Shown here: one piece after another, positions 35,388 through 46,430 of the stretch
Layout of the letters: each line of letters begins with the position of its first letter
How positions within the stretch are numbered: position 1 is the first letter of the stretch
NCBI GenBank assembly: GCA_014281115.1
Contig: JACONQ010000014.1
Coordinates: forward strand, 186,001-250,000
DNA length: 64,000 nt
Origin: Laburnicola sp. R22_1
Taxonomy: Eukaryota > Ascomycota > Dothideomycetes > Pleosporales > Didymosphaeriaceae
Reading direction: 5' to 3'
Made by a program: the position numbers and the translations under genes
The notes under the pieces: generated by a model
The model's input: only the letters and a program-made list of their open reading frames with translations
Databases searched by the model: none
What the model was told of the DNA's origin: nothing

Positions 35388-35757
35388 TGGTTTCGCGGGT
35401 GTTGGCCCAATGCTTCATGGAACATGAGAAGGAGTACGTCTGAAGAGGAGCTGGTCTTCTTTTCTACTTCTGTCAGTGTTTGAAAATACGCGACTGATCT
35501 TGTTTGTTGAACTCATTGGGTAAGTTAGCTTCTTTGATTCGCTTGTTTTATTGTGTATTTTATAGTATTTCTCACACCGTGTACCGAACGTGGGCGAAGT
35601 CTTCGACTCCCCATCAGAATCAGGGCTGGGGTGGAGCAAAATGTGATGACAAGGGCAGATGTATTGTATACAACAAGCTATTATACAGAACGGAAGCAAG
35701 GAGCGAACAGACAAAACAGCACGTCAACCATATAGGGCCCTAGAGCGCCTCCTCCTC

Positions 35758-36009
35758 ACCGAGCACCCCAACCTGACCGAGCACCTCAACCTGACCGAGC
35801 ACCTCAACCTGACCGAGCACCTCAACCTGACCGAGCACCTCAACCTGACCGAGCACCTCAACCTGACCGAGCACCTCAACCTGACCGAGCACCTCAACCT
35901 GACCGAGCACCTCAACCTGACCGAGCACCTCAACCTGACCGAGCACCTCAACCTGACCGAGCACCTCAACCTGACCGAGCACCTCAACCTGACCAAGCAC
36001 CTCAACCCG
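35758..36009. repeat. 18-bp minisatellite, 14 units
   Basis: Fourteen head-to-tail copies of ACCGAGCACCTCAACCTG. The first has one C-for-T change and the last two changes; the middle ones are identical. It is open in several frames (hexapeptide NLTEHL on plus, EVLGQV on minus) simply because 18 is a multiple of 3. No start context, splice sites or conserved flanks support a gene. Confidence 0.9.
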
Positions 36010-36651
36010 AGACTCCCGAACAGTCCGAAGGCAGAGTGGCTTGTGCGGACAGAAGGTGATGCGTTGCAATTGCCCCCGATCACGCCTCAACTCGTGCGAG
36101 CCTCGGACGCGGCACATGTCCCTCGCCCGGTTCTGCTCTGGGGTTTGCCAGATAATGTTCCCCCCTGCGTAACGCAAAGCACCCCGTGCCGCAAAAGATT
36201 TCCTATAAAAGCATCTCCACCCCCCACCCCACAGTAAATTAAATCGTATCAATGGTAATCCTCTTCTTCTAAGAATTCTCCTTAATCTGATGGTGAGTGG
36301 CGAAAAAATTACAGCGCTCTTACTTATGCTTTTAGTCTTCCCTTTTAAGGCCTCTTAAACCGCACCTGGTTTATATCCCTACAATAAGACGGCTATCTAT
36401 AAATGCTAGAGTTAAGGGGTCCCAAACAATAGCTCTATAGTGTAAGGAAGTATTGCAGAGCTTTGCAGATACGCGATCCGTAGTATGATGCAATCCGGAT
36501 TTATCCGCGCAGATGGGGTCCTAAGCATGATTTTCGCGGGCCGATCTAGCGAGCTTACGTGGTGTATCACTAGAAATTATTACCGTATTGTATTTTATTC
36601 TATGCTTAACCAGCGAAGGTTCGCGCTATTCCACAAATGTCTAACGACTAA
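36010..36651. other. Intergenic flank of the Harbinger element
   Basis: No gene recognised. Moderately AT-rich from 36236 on, with stops in all frames. Confidence 0.45.
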
Positions 36652-36864
36652 GGGCCTGTTTGGTTTCGATTCCGTTTTCTACTCCGTTTTGTACAGGTAA
36701 TCGCCGAGTAAGCCGCCGAGGCGTACAGGGGTTTTCGACGGCGGCTTGGCTGACAGGCATAGATCAAACGGAGTACTGTTTGGCACGTCTCCGTTATCCA
36801 TCGTCGTCCTGGTGTTGGCTCCTAGCTACCTTTGTTAATTTTTAGTGATTGTATTGTAAAAACC

Positions 36865-38085
36865 ATGTTGCAAACTCCATCGCAAGGTTTAATACGCCAT
36901 AAGGTTCTCCAGCGCCTCGCAGCTGAGGCCCTGTCGTCGTCGTCGTCGTCGCCGTCAGCGCCCTCATCCTCACCGTCACCGTCGCCGTCGTCTGCAGAGT
37001 CCCGAGCGTCGTCGCGAGCCGTGACATGGTCGCCGTCACCCACCCCCGATGGAAATAAGGCCAAAAAGCTCATGTGGAGCACCACGATGCTAGAGGCTTT
37101 ACTAGAGGCCCTCAGCGACCAGGCTGACGCTGGCCATCGCGCGGATAATAAGTTCAAACCTGAGGCGTGGACGTACGCCCGCGATAAGGTGGCTGAAGTT
37201 GCCACTGAGCTGGTGACCGTAAAACAGGTCAAGGATAAGTACGACAGCTGTAAGAAGGAGTACAGAATCTGGTCGGAGCTCCTCCGTCAATCAGGCTTCT
37301 CGTATGAAGATGGGAGGGTCGTCGCCGACGCGCCCGTACTTGACTCGTACTTTCATGCCCACAAGGAGGCTAGAAAGTATAGAAGGAGACCTCTGGATTT
37401 CCCTGAGTTGCATGAGAAGTTGTTCGAAGGCTATTCCGCCACGGGTGAGGACGCCACCACAATTGACGACTTCCTTGAGACACAATCGGAGCCGGCGACG
37501 TCAGTTGAGGACGACTTTTCGATGGAGACGTCAGGCAGTGAGGCCTCAGGTGGGCGTCGTAAACGCGCGGGCACCAGGTTACTCAGGAACCAGGAGAAGC
37601 GGGCGAAAAATAAGACGACGTCGGAGGAGCGTATGGGCCAAAGAATTGACCATTTGACGTCGGCGATCTCAGAGCTCGTTGCAGTCAACTCTAGGGACTA
37701 TCAGCAAGACGCTATTGTACAGTTTATAGAGGCTTACCAGTCGCTGGATGATCGACTCAAGTACCCTATCCTCGAGGGTTTTAAGGACGAGTTTGACGCC
37801 AAAGTCTTCCTCAGTATGAAATCGCGCAGCGCGCAGAAGGCCTGGATAAAGCACCGCTGCAACGTTATACTTAACTCCACCGCTTTTGACAACAAGGAGA
37901 CTCTGCGGGACGAGTTACAGGAGAAAATAGAGTCGTTAGAGTGGGTGGGGGATGGAGAGTTGAGCGTCAAAATTGACAAAAAAGCTCAACTTCATGCCAA
38001 GACTGACGATAGTGGCGCGTGCGCAGCGCGAGTTTTCACCTTAGGAGGGCCGTCGTCCCTCAGTTCATCTAGAGTACTTTTATAA
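36865..38085 (+). CDS. Myb/SANT-like DNA-binding protein of the Harbinger element
   Basis: 406 residues from ATG in AAACCATGTTG. A Ser-rich tract (about residues 25-60) is followed by a trihelix/Myb-SANT-like domain: KKLMWSTTMLEALLEALSDQ, then a helix ending DKVAEVATELVTVKQVKDKY, then CKKEYRIWSELLRQSGF. The middle is acidic with a basic RRKRAGTRLLRNQEKRAKNK segment that could be a nuclear signal. In Harbinger elements this second protein binds transposon ends and carries the transposase into the nucleus. It converges on the transposase gene with 196 bp between stops. Confidence 0.85.
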   Translation: MLQTPSQGLIRHKVLQRLAAEALSSSSSSPSAPSSSPSPSPSSAESRASSRAVTWSPSPTPDGNKAKKLMWSTTMLEALLEALSDQADAGHRADNKFKPEAWTYARDKVAEVATELVTVKQVKDKYDSCKKEYRIWSELLRQSGFSYEDGRVVADAPVLDSYFHAHKEARKYRRRPLDFPELHEKLFEGYSATGEDATTIDDFLETQSEPATSVEDDFSMETSGSEASGGRRKRAGTRLLRNQEKRAKNKTTSEERMGQRIDHLTSAISELVAVNSRDYQQDAIVQFIEAYQSLDDRLKYPILEGFKDEFDAKVFLSMKSRSAQKAWIKHRCNVILNSTAFDNKETLRDELQEKIESLEWVGDGELSVKIDKKAQLHAKTDDSGACAARVFTLGGPSSLSSSRVLL

Positions 38086-38281
38086 GATTTTTGTTCCGCC
38101 AAGACCAAGATTTGCCCGCAAAATTTATACTTTTAGTGAATCTTACTCCAAATCACTATAAATTACAATGAATCTCAGGACGACCGCTCTACTAAACTGA
38201 CGCTAGCGTACTTTTTCAATTTCTTAACACCAAACTTTTGCTCATCAACTCGCCCACCTCTCTGCCCACCTACCCAATTAC

Positions 38282-39543
38282 TCAACTATATACGACTCTG
38301 CGAGCAGTTATATACTGCTCCCACATGTCCTCTGCTATACGATCCCGCCGCTCCTCTATCCCAGGGTCGCCGGCGTCAAAATCCCCATCGGTTTCGGCGT
38401 CGCGCCGCAGGTGCTCTGAGCCCTCACCCTCATACTCCTCCATCTCATCAAGATCCTCGTCAACTTTGTACACCAAATTGATGAGATTATGGAGGGCAGC
38501 CAGGGCGTACACAAGCTTGACCTGAGTCTTAATATCGAACTCATGTGGCCTGTCAAAAATCCGCCAGCGCCTTTTGAAAACACCAAAACAACGCTCCACA
38601 ATATTTCTCAGGCTCGAATGGCGATAATTGAACAACTCTTGCGGCGTCGCCGGGCTCATCCCCACCTCATAAATCTCTCGGAGATGGTACCGTACGCCGC
38701 GATACGGCACCATTATATCATTGCTATTGACGTACCCAGCGTCGGCGACAAAGTACTTGCCTGGAGGAGCTGCAAAGCCCTTATCCCGAGCGCTTTTCAG
38801 TACCCTGCCGTCATGAGCGCTGCCCTCCCACCCGGGCAATAAGTACATGAAATTCATGTCAAAATCGACGACGGCGAGGACGTTTTGCGTAAGATCTCCA
38901 TGGCGATTTCGATAACGCCTTTGGGCGGCGACAGGCACATGGATTGCAATCTGGGTGCCGTCCAGAGCTCCGATACAGTCCTCGAAAAATGGGTATCTTT
39001 TTGGGTCATCTCTTATCCTCTCCGGCACCTCATGTACGTCCTCTGGGGACTTGACGACGTCCTTGTACAGCGGCAACAGGGCGTCAAGTACCTCATGAAA
39101 ATTACTATAATCGTCAACCCAGTTCACCCTTACCGCTAGGTTACTTACCGACTTATCGACTCCATCGAATGCCCTACTTTACGCATAGTGTTACGCCATG
39201 AAGCCCCGTTGCTGCAAATATACAAAAAGGTAAGGATCTTCTCCTCCATGGAGATCCTGCCGTCGCCGACGAGCTCATAGGATTTCATGTACTCGATAAG
39301 TACATGCCACGCCGCCGGCCGGAGTCGTGTCTCCTGAAATAGCTGAGTTGGGTCGCCCAGGCAGTCATCCAGCCACCGCGCACCCCTCCCTTGATCGTTT
39401 GAACGGGATCTGACGCCCGTGGGCCTGGCTTTGTTATCCAGCTGGTGGGCTAGGACAGCTACGACGCTGCTAAGGGCACCCACTACGGCCATCATCATAG
39501 GTTGGCTCAAACGATTCGACATGGCCGCACGTGACGCCGTCAA
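38282..39543 (-). CDS. PIF/Harbinger DDE transposase
   Basis: Two exons, 39543-39149 and 39104-38282, with a 44-nt intron (GTAAGT...TATAG); 405 residues. An N-terminal helical region with RLRPAAWHVLIEYM and SMESISR joins FHEVLDALLPL across the intron. The nuclease core has the three acidic residues in GALDGTQI, FVADAGYVN and RNIVERCFGVFKRRW, as in DDE_Tnp_4. The C-terminus is acidic. All catalytic residues are present. The intron is at the short end for fungi but gives the expected continuous family motif. Confidence 0.88.
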
Positions 39544-39806
39544 AGTACTCCGGTACAGCTACAGGTGCCCTCAGGCATCTGTAGCTACACTGGAGCTCCG
39601 TTTGGCCTAAAAAAGTAGAAAGTGGGCTTTTTTCAGGCTAGCAAGGATGTTTTATTGCCAAGCTCCGGTACGCAAAACGGCATCCGGTACGGCTTCAAAA
39701 CGGCGTTACAAAACCAAACACGGCTCCGTTTACAACTCCGTTTTGCTAAGTAATCAAACCGGAGGCAAAACGGAGCTCCCTACCGGAGGAACCAAACAGG
39801 GCCTAA

Positions 39807-40155
39807 GAGGCTATTTTTGGATGGCGGGCTGGTGTTCGTTGCCGCCAGCTGTTCGCTCGTTGGACCACTACCGCCGACATGGACTGGGCCAGCAGGGTCC
39901 TTTTACTAAGCTATATTATCGCGCCGTCAGACAGCGATGGAATAAGATTGGATGATGGTATATTGCGCTCTATTTCTGGTGGCAAATATCAAGCACGTAA
40001 TTCTACATGAAAGGCTTGCGACTTGATCTAGAGGATGCTCGAAGCTTCGGCGTGCAACTTAGGGAAGTATATATACACCTTAATCCCTGGCCCCCTCTAT
40101 AAAATAGAGGAATAGAGAAAATAAGATAATAAAAAATAAAGAAATACTAAAGGCT
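39807..40155. other. Intergenic, no gene seen
   Basis: About 350 bp between the Harbinger target duplication and the WD40 relic. AT-rich near 40080-40150. Confidence 0.45.
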
Positions 40156-43100
40156 TTAGGACGTGCTAACGAACCATACCCTTCCTGATCCAACCCCAAC
40201 GCTAATTGTATTCTCCAACACTGCTGAGCATGACGGCCGATATTCTGAGGGCAACCATATGAACATCTTTGAGTTATATGTAATCCAAACTTTATCCGAA
40301 CTTAAAGCTATGCCTTTGTATTGAGGTTGTTGGACTTCTGCATTATCTAGGGGTACAACTGAATCTGATGGATTTCTAAGACTGATGGTGCCAATCTCAG
40401 TGTTAAGGCACGAATCGGTATAATCGAAAGAGATGCGGGAGAGTGTCCGGCCAACATTGAGCGTCTGAAGGCAGGCGCCGCTGCTCGGATCCCAGATCTT
40501 GACCGTGTTGTCGTCCGACGCCGACGCGAGCCGTGCGGAGTCGTGGGAGAAGGCTACGGAGTTGACCCAATCGCTATGCCCCTCGAGCGTCGACAGGCAC
40601 GCGCCGCTGCTTGGATCCCAGATCTTGACCGTGTTGTCGTCCGACGCCGACGCGAGCCGTGCGGAGTCGTGGGAGAAGGCTACGGAGTTGACCCAATCGC
40701 TATGCCCCTCGAGCGTCGACAGGCACGCACTCCATTGATCCCCTGTAACGTTACTTGGCTTTATCGTAATCCACTGTGGCTCTTCTTCTTTAAAATGGCC
40801 CCTCACTAGGCTGCTGGCTGGACTAAATAGAAGTGCTGACGCGTATGCCTGCAAGGGACTGTTCTCTATTGCCCCCTTATGCGCCATACTAAATCGATGC
40901 GCATCTTGAACAAGTTCGTTTAAGATAACTGCATCTTCTCTTCTCTAAATTGTATTAGCATATATAGCATAGAAATAGTAGTGTAGTGTAAAGCATTACC
41001 TCTACTAACAGCTTTAGTTTTGCTATGGAGACTATCCCCTCTAATAGGCTCTTGCAGAGGCTAAGAGCCTCAAGCTAGTAAAGGTATTTCTCCTTTAAGA
41101 ATTTGTAGACGGCGCTACCGTCTCGCAGGTCAACGGAGGAAGTCGCAGCGGAGGCAAGACTCCCATCGCTAAGGTGATCAATCCAGTAGATGCACGAGTA
41201 ACGCAGAGCCGCTAAGGGATCTGGGTCTGGCGGTTCCACTAGCTCGGCAGGGTACCCTAATTCATGGAGGCTGTACATGTCTTGTTGAAGTGTCGACATG
41301 ACTTTAAGCGACCTTGAGAAGACTGCGTAGTGGGCGGCCTCGATTCCAGATAGGAAGATCTCGCTAGCGGCCTTTTCTAATAGAAAGTCCTTTGCTGACT
41401 AATGCACAAAGTAGACAGTGTCTCCTCAGTTTGTGAGGAAAGAGCCGCACAGGCTTATTATCTCCTGTACTGACGCAAGATCGTCGGCCACATCGTCGAG
41501 CGGCTCCACAAGAGCGACAAGCTCTAGAAGTGTAATGGGTCGATATACAATCGCTAGTAACGCCAGGATCTGGCAGGAGAGATTAGCGCTGTCTGAGGCG
41601 CAGATCTGCTGCATTATCTGTGCGTAGAGAGTTTTAAGTCTAGGCGGGAATGCGTTCAACTTCGCAAGCGTGTTCCATTGTGGGGTCTCTTCAAGGTTTT
41701 GACAGGCTAAAGCCACCTAGAGGAAGGTGTCGTCCGCGTTCAAGGATAGATGGCTTAACACGGCGTCTCGCGTTTTAACGTTATACTTCTTCTGCTGCGC
41801 TAGCTGTAGCACCTTATGCTTAATAAAAATGCTAACAGCTGCAGCTACAGACTCTGTATTTAGCTTAAGGCATAGCCTTACCTTCTGTCCTGCCATCTCT
41901 AGGCGCTCCTTGATGTTAGACTAGTTGCGGCTAGAGACGATCCACTTGGCACAAGAAGACACGCATGACTTCTAGGCGACGAAATCTAGTAGTTTTGGCA
42001 AGTCTGTTACGCACTTGTTAAGCGCGTTAACAATTAAGTGCGTGCTATTTAAGCTTAGGTCTTAGAGAATGCTTGTAAAGATCTTAGATAAGGCAACCTA
42101 GGCGTTCGCATTCTCAAAGAGTGCTTTGCTAGCGTGATTGTGTTCTTTCCGAATATGCAAGATAAGTGATAGCTGCTGCTTAACAAGTAAGTATAGTAGA
42201 CCTTGCAGCACTGCGGTGGCGCTGTTAATTCGCGAGTCTATAGCCTAACAAAAGAAGTAGAACAGGAGGTCTATCTTCGCGACTAACTTCTTTAACTTGT
42301 TAATAATGCCGCAAAGCAGCATTGTCTTGCCCTTACTAGGATCGCCCTTAATCTAGAGTAGTTGGCTGTTCTTGTCGTCACGCTATTACTAGAAGTTGGC
42401 GTTCTTAAGGATCTAGTGGTAAGAGTCCTCTAACAGCCCTCCCTTAGTGTCTTTAATGCGCTTCTTATCGTTGCAAGGATTAGTAAGATGTAGATCTTAG
42501 ATACATTTCTCTTACTTGCCAATTTCTTCTTAGAGCCTCCTAAACGCACTCTCTATCCCTTTGCTATAGATAGATAGTATATGGACATCAAAGATACCTA
42601 GTAATAAGTACGCTCTGTCTTCTGCACGCTTAGTCTCGCGGTATTCTATCCATAATAGTTAATTATAGACGCTAAACTGGGATAAGGGGGCCCCTTAAAG
42701 CGCGGATTCGGGTATAACCATAATCTCATGAATTTGCTATCTAAGCGAACGTTTATTACTAAGTCGCTTGCCTTTCTAGGAAAAGAATTTAACCGAAGCG
42801 GAAGCAAGAAGCTCTTAGAGCGTCTAACCCCAAGTAAACCATTTACTATTGCGAAAGTCTAATACCTACAGTGACGGACTACGCTCTTTATCACTATTAA
42901 GAGGAGGTCTGGGGACATCTTGTAAATAGACGTAGCATCGACTCGCGTTGCGGTACCACTAAAACATTAAGTTGATGGCGTGCGAGAGTTCAGCCTTAAT
43001 TTCCTTGTTGATGCAACATGTGTTAATCCAGAAGTAGTCTAGGCTATTGCGCGCAGCTTGCTCTGCACAGAACTAGATCTTCTTATAGCTAGGCTTATCC

Positions 43101-43249
43101 TTGCTAGTGTTATTTGTTAGGTTATTGAAGGTAACTTCCTCTGTATTAGCACCCCAGGTGTGTGAAAGGATCGCATAGGGAGGGATAAAGTTATTATTAA
43201 TCTAAGTAAGAACGAAGTCGCTAGTGTTGCTGCGTTGCATAAGACGCAT
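40156..43249 (-). pseudogene. HET-NACHT-WD40 incompatibility-type NLR, RIP-damaged
   Basis: Reading leftward from ATG at 43249, the HET domain can be followed despite stops: MRLMQRSNTSDF, YAILSHTWGANTEEVTF, DYFWINTCC, AINLMF-stop-WYRNASRCYVYL, WFTWG-stop-TL-stop-ELLA. NACHT follows near 42322-42351 as IKGDPSKGKTMLL, where the family has GDPGKGKT; Gly to Ser and a Trp stop just before are G-to-A changes. Later pieces with LLELVALVEPL (about 41510) belong to the NACHT C-terminal region. The last 244 codons (40887-40156) are open: two WD40 repeats of GHSDWVNSVAFSHDSARLAS type, then degenerate blades. The architecture is that of HET-E/HET-D proteins controlling non-self recognition and cell death. 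Stops concentrate in HET and NACHT; the gene is probably dead, though the WD part could be expressed alone. Confidence 0.85.
40487..40728 (-). repeat. Two near-identical 126-bp WD40 repeats
   Basis: The period is exactly 126 bp (42 codons), from 40487 and from 40613. The two copies are identical over about 115 bp. Such high-identity WD repeats are typical of fungal NLRs that vary repeat number and sequence quickly. Confidence 0.9.
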
Positions 43250-44170
43250 TACTTTGCATAAGAGCTGGATAGGGGCAAGCGGTAGGAATAGATCTTAGTT
43301 AGTATTAGACGCGGCAGCCTAGCTAAAGAGATAAGGCAGCGGCTTATTAAGCACTTTAGTCCTAGGCTACTAAGGTTAGCCAGCATGGGAAGAGAGAGGA
43401 CGCAGAGCTATACCTAAGGATCAAATCTAATGGCGATGCGGCGCGAGAGTGCGCGAGTTCTATTGCCGTGTTAGTGGGTTTGGGCTAGAGTAGGTAAGAA
43501 CAGGCCATCGCAGGCGGGTTGCAGCTGATTGCACAGCCCACTATGGCGCGGACACTTAGGCTAACTACAGGGCCTATAAGCCACAAGCCGGCCGTTCTAG
43601 ATGACAAATGTAAATAACGTTGGCGTGATTATGTAGTCTGTAAGAGCCATTTCGCGCTAGCTAGATATAGTTCGCGCTTCGATTAGAAGTACCAATTAGC
43701 GTGGCAAGGACGCATGAATGTCCCCGCCACATCGAGGCAAAAGGCTAATTAATATGACTGCGCAACATTGTTAAAAGGTTCCAACGCTTGTATAAGACAT
43801 CTACCTTCGCATTGTAGTAGCACAAACAAGGTAGTGCGGCTGTAGCAGAGAGACATCTTTATGCGACGAAAGAAAGCACCTTGTCTATTAGGCGCGGAGG
43901 CAACTATGCAAATGTAATTTATTAGTAGGGAGGCTGCGCTATGTGCGCAAGTGGCTAAAGTACACATTCCTTAGAAAGACATAGAATATTTTGATGTGTG
44001 CGTAGACTTATTCTTGCTTGATATTAAAGTATCTTGTATATTTTGCGGTACGGGGGGTTTTGCGCGACTTAGGGAGGGACGTTACCATGCCGAGGCTCAC
44101 AACAGTTTAACTCATGGCATAAATGCGAATATTCCGCAATGCGACCGAGGGATTGCGGAGGGTGGCATTT
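43250..44170. other. Intergenic, RIP-like and unassigned
   Basis: Upstream flank of the NLR relic, probably its old promoter, then unassigned sequence. Only short shadow ORFs. No element ends recognised. Confidence 0.4.
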
Positions 44171-45325
44171 CTACTCGGCCGCCCAGGTGATGTGGTAGCT
44201 AAGGAACCAATGTCCCTTCCGTCCCTCGTGCCCTAAGGCTGCCGCAATCATTTCGGCGGCCCTGTCGCTGGTGTTTCGGTACTTGCCCGAGCTTCGGACG
44301 ATTTGACACGAGCCAAGCCCGAAACTCTCGGCAACCTGGTTATGCGACTTCTCGGCCTTGCGCAGAATCACGCGCGCCTTGTCCGTAATCTGCGTGAGAC
44401 CGGCCTTGGTAGTTGCGCGTGTTTGCACTGCGGCAGGTTTGTCGATGAGGAGAGCAAGCTTGGAGACGCGCGCGGGTTCGTTGACCGGCGGGGGTTCTTC
44501 GACCGGTGGCATTGGCGATTGCGAGCCGTTTTCCGATGTGAGCTTGGGAGACGACTCGGATGTGAGCTTGGGAGACGACTCGGATGTGAGCTTGGGAGAC
44601 GACTCGGATGTGAGCTTGGGAGACGACTCGGATGTGAGCTTGGGAGACGACTCGGATGTGAGCTTGGGAGACGACTCGGATGTGAGCTTGGGAGACGACT
44701 CGGATGTGAGCTTAGGAGACGACTTGGATGTGAGCTTGGGAGACAACTCTGATATAAGCTTAGGAGACAACTTTAATATAAGCTTAGGAGACAACTCTAA
44801 TATAAGCTTAGGAGACAACTCTAATATAAGCTTAGGAGACAACTTTAATATAAGCTTAGGAGACAACTCTAATATAAGCTTAGGAGACAACTCTAATATA
44901 AGCTTAGGAGACGACTCCAATGTGAGCTTGGGAGACGACTCCGATGTGAGCTTGGGAGACGACTCCGATGTGAGCTTGGGAGACGACGGTTGCCATGTTG
45001 ATGGTGCGAAGAACGAGGGGATGTCAGGCCGCGCGGCTTCTTTGGCGCGCTGTGATGGGCTTGGTTGAATGGCCGATTGCGGAGCCGAGGTGAGCTTGGG
45101 AGACGACGGTTGCAATGTTGATGGCGCGAAGAATGAGCGGATGTCACGCCACGCCGACGAAGATGGACCGGTAGGGGCAGAACGCTTCATTTTTGCTGAT
45201 GCTGTACGTTGTGTTGTCGGGGACATCTTACACCGCGCCATCTTAGACGGCGTCGACGAATATGGACCGGGAGGGACAGAACGCTTCATTTCTGCTGATG
45301 CTGTGCCTTGTCTTGTTGGACACAC
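44171..45325 (-). CDS. Repeat protein (SSPKLTSE octapeptides) with FFAP motifs
   Basis: 384 residues, one open frame. The N-terminal 75 residues contain a duplicated TASAxMKRS stretch and then DIRSFFAPSTLQPSSPKLT, repeated as DIPSFFAPSTWQPSSPKLT. IxSFF resembles the hydrophobic half of a PCNA-binding PIP box, but the Gln is missing. About 19 units of SSPKLTSE follow; in the middle units this changes to LSPKLILE. The C-terminal 120 residues look globular (TKAGLTQITDKARVILRKAEKSHNQ..., SDRAAEMIAAALGHEG) and belong to no family I recognise. No signal peptide. Promoter and function unknown. It may be a host gene or cargo of an old element. Confidence 0.5.
   Translation of the reverse strand: MCPTRQGTASAEMKRSVPPGPYSSTPSKMARCKMSPTTQRTASAKMKRSAPTGPSSSAWRDIRSFFAPSTLQPSSPKLTSAPQSAIQPSPSQRAKEAARPDIPSFFAPSTWQPSSPKLTSESSPKLTSESSPKLTLESSPKLILELSPKLILELSPKLILKLSPKLILELSPKLILELSPKLILKLSPKLISELSPKLTSKSSPKLTSESSPKLTSESSPKLTSESSPKLTSESSPKLTSESSPKLTSESSPKLTSESSPKLTSENGSQSPMPPVEEPPPVNEPARVSKLALLIDKPAAVQTRATTKAGLTQITDKARVILRKAEKSHNQVAESFGLGSCQIVRSSGKYRNTSDRAAEMIAAALGHEGRKGHWFLSYHITWAAE
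44535..44990. repeat. 24-bp minisatellite, 19 units, with a RIP-like central block
   Basis: Unit GATGTGAGCTTGGGAGACGACTCG in the plus direction. Units at about 44535-44726 and 44919-44990 are GC-rich. Those at about 44727-44918 read AATATAAGCTTAGGAGACAACTCT or close. The changes are nearly all G to A on this strand, including TG to TA. Units keep exact 24-bp register throughout. Confidence 0.9.
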
Positions 45326-45979
45326 GATTCCCCATCCTTCTTATAACATTGCACCATGGCACTTACTCTATGCTCGCTCTCCAGAATCAAACCCTAATTA
45401 CCCGTTACCCCTTAAAACCTTACAGCCTTGAAAAATATAGTTACCACTAGCTGGCGCTACTCCTAACGTGACGATATGCTGTATGTACTATCAAAAGTTA
45501 ATAGGGCAGAAATTTAAATAAACCGTCGCTAGCGTAGCGCCATGCAACCTAAGAAGTTATTGTAAATCACCAAAGAGCCCTAAAGAGTATTAGTTTTATT
45601 ATCCAATACAAGTATATGCCTAACGCAAGATTGTATTTATGCAGCATAAGTGTTAGTAAGAAAATAAGCTGCATACGAAAGTTTAATCTGTGGAAAATGT
45701 TAGCTTGCTTATTACCACAACAGCCATCTGGAAGCCACCGTGCAGCCTCATAGCTTATTCCCAAGAATCTGACTAGCCGTGTCTGCCGAGATTGAATTGA
45801 AAATATCGTGAAGGAGATACTGGCAAGAGTCCTGGAGGGATTCAATCGCTTTTCTGTCACAAATGATTTGATTTGGGTGATGACATCTCCTTGACCACAC
45901 TGCGTCACAAAAACAACGGCTTACTACTTAGATTGTGATTTTTTACCTTATTGTATGCCCTGCGTTTGTATTAATAGTC
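45326..45979. other. Intergenic with an unassigned minus ORF
   Basis: A minus ORF of 113 codons at 45567-45908 starts MTQCGQGDVITQIKSF. It could be a downstream piece of the SNF2 relic, but no motif proves it. AT-rich, no other feature. Confidence 0.3.
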
Positions 45980-46430
45980 CTAAGGTAACACATGGTTAAA
46001 TACCGAATAACACTCTATGTTTTGCAACCCAGTCCAATTGGTCACCGTGCTGTGTTCTTTAGTGGATTTTTCATCAAGTTGATGGTTGAGAGACAAACCT
46101 GTTTGAAGTGCGCAGTTTTTTCCCATGGGGAAATCTGCAGAAAATACATCATACTCTGTATATCCTCGTACTGATTCTGGAGTGGCGTGCCGGCGATGAG
46201 CATCTTGTAGCGGGCGTTGAGGGCACATGCAGCCCTTGCGATTGACGTTCGGGAATTGCTGGTTTTCTGACCCTCGTCCAGGGCCACGATAGTTGATTCC
46301 TTCGCAAAAAGCGGGAATTGGCCGTAGGGAGCTCCAGCCGCATTTGCTGTGCTCATCGCCGAACCCTCAGTTCTCAGCACGTCATATGTTGTCAACGCGA
46401 ATTCAAATCCAGCAAGGGAAAGAACCGACT
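45980..46430 (-). pseudogene. Fragment of a SNF2-family (Rad5/Rad16-like) helicase
   Basis: About 130 codons recognisable: LTTYDVLRTEG, then FPLFAKESTIVALDEGQK (helicase motif II, DEGQ), SNSRTSIARAACALNARYKM, GTPLQNQYEDIQSMMYFL (motif III) and SPWEKTAHFKQ. This is the middle of the SNF2 ATPase domain. Motif I (DDMGLGKT) upstream and motifs IV-VI downstream are absent, and the frame runs into non-homologous AT-rich DNA on both sides. It is a truncated relic of a DNA translocase gene. Confidence 0.75.

Larger units (their letters stand above)
36652..39803. mobile_element. PIF/Harbinger DNA transposon, apparently complete
   Basis: It begins GGGCCTGTTTGG at 36652 and ends with the near-complement CCAAACAGGGCC at 39803, flanked by the 3-bp target duplication TAA (36649-36651 and 39804-39806). 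Subterminal CCGTTTTG repeats lie at both ends. Two convergent genes inside, a Myb/SANT-like protein and a DDE transposase, are both open. That is the standard two-gene set of the superfamily. There is no sign of RIP, so it is recent and possibly active. Confidence 0.9.

Noticed and set aside
35659..36252. Hexapeptide repeat proteins on both strands; also CRISPR-like appearance
   Set aside because: Units are contiguous with no unique spacers, so not CRISPR. Frames are open only because the unit is 18 bp.
44303..45068. Plus-strand ORFs across the 24-bp array
   Set aside because: Mirror image of the array. The minus frame has unique, complex sequence on both sides and is the better gene.
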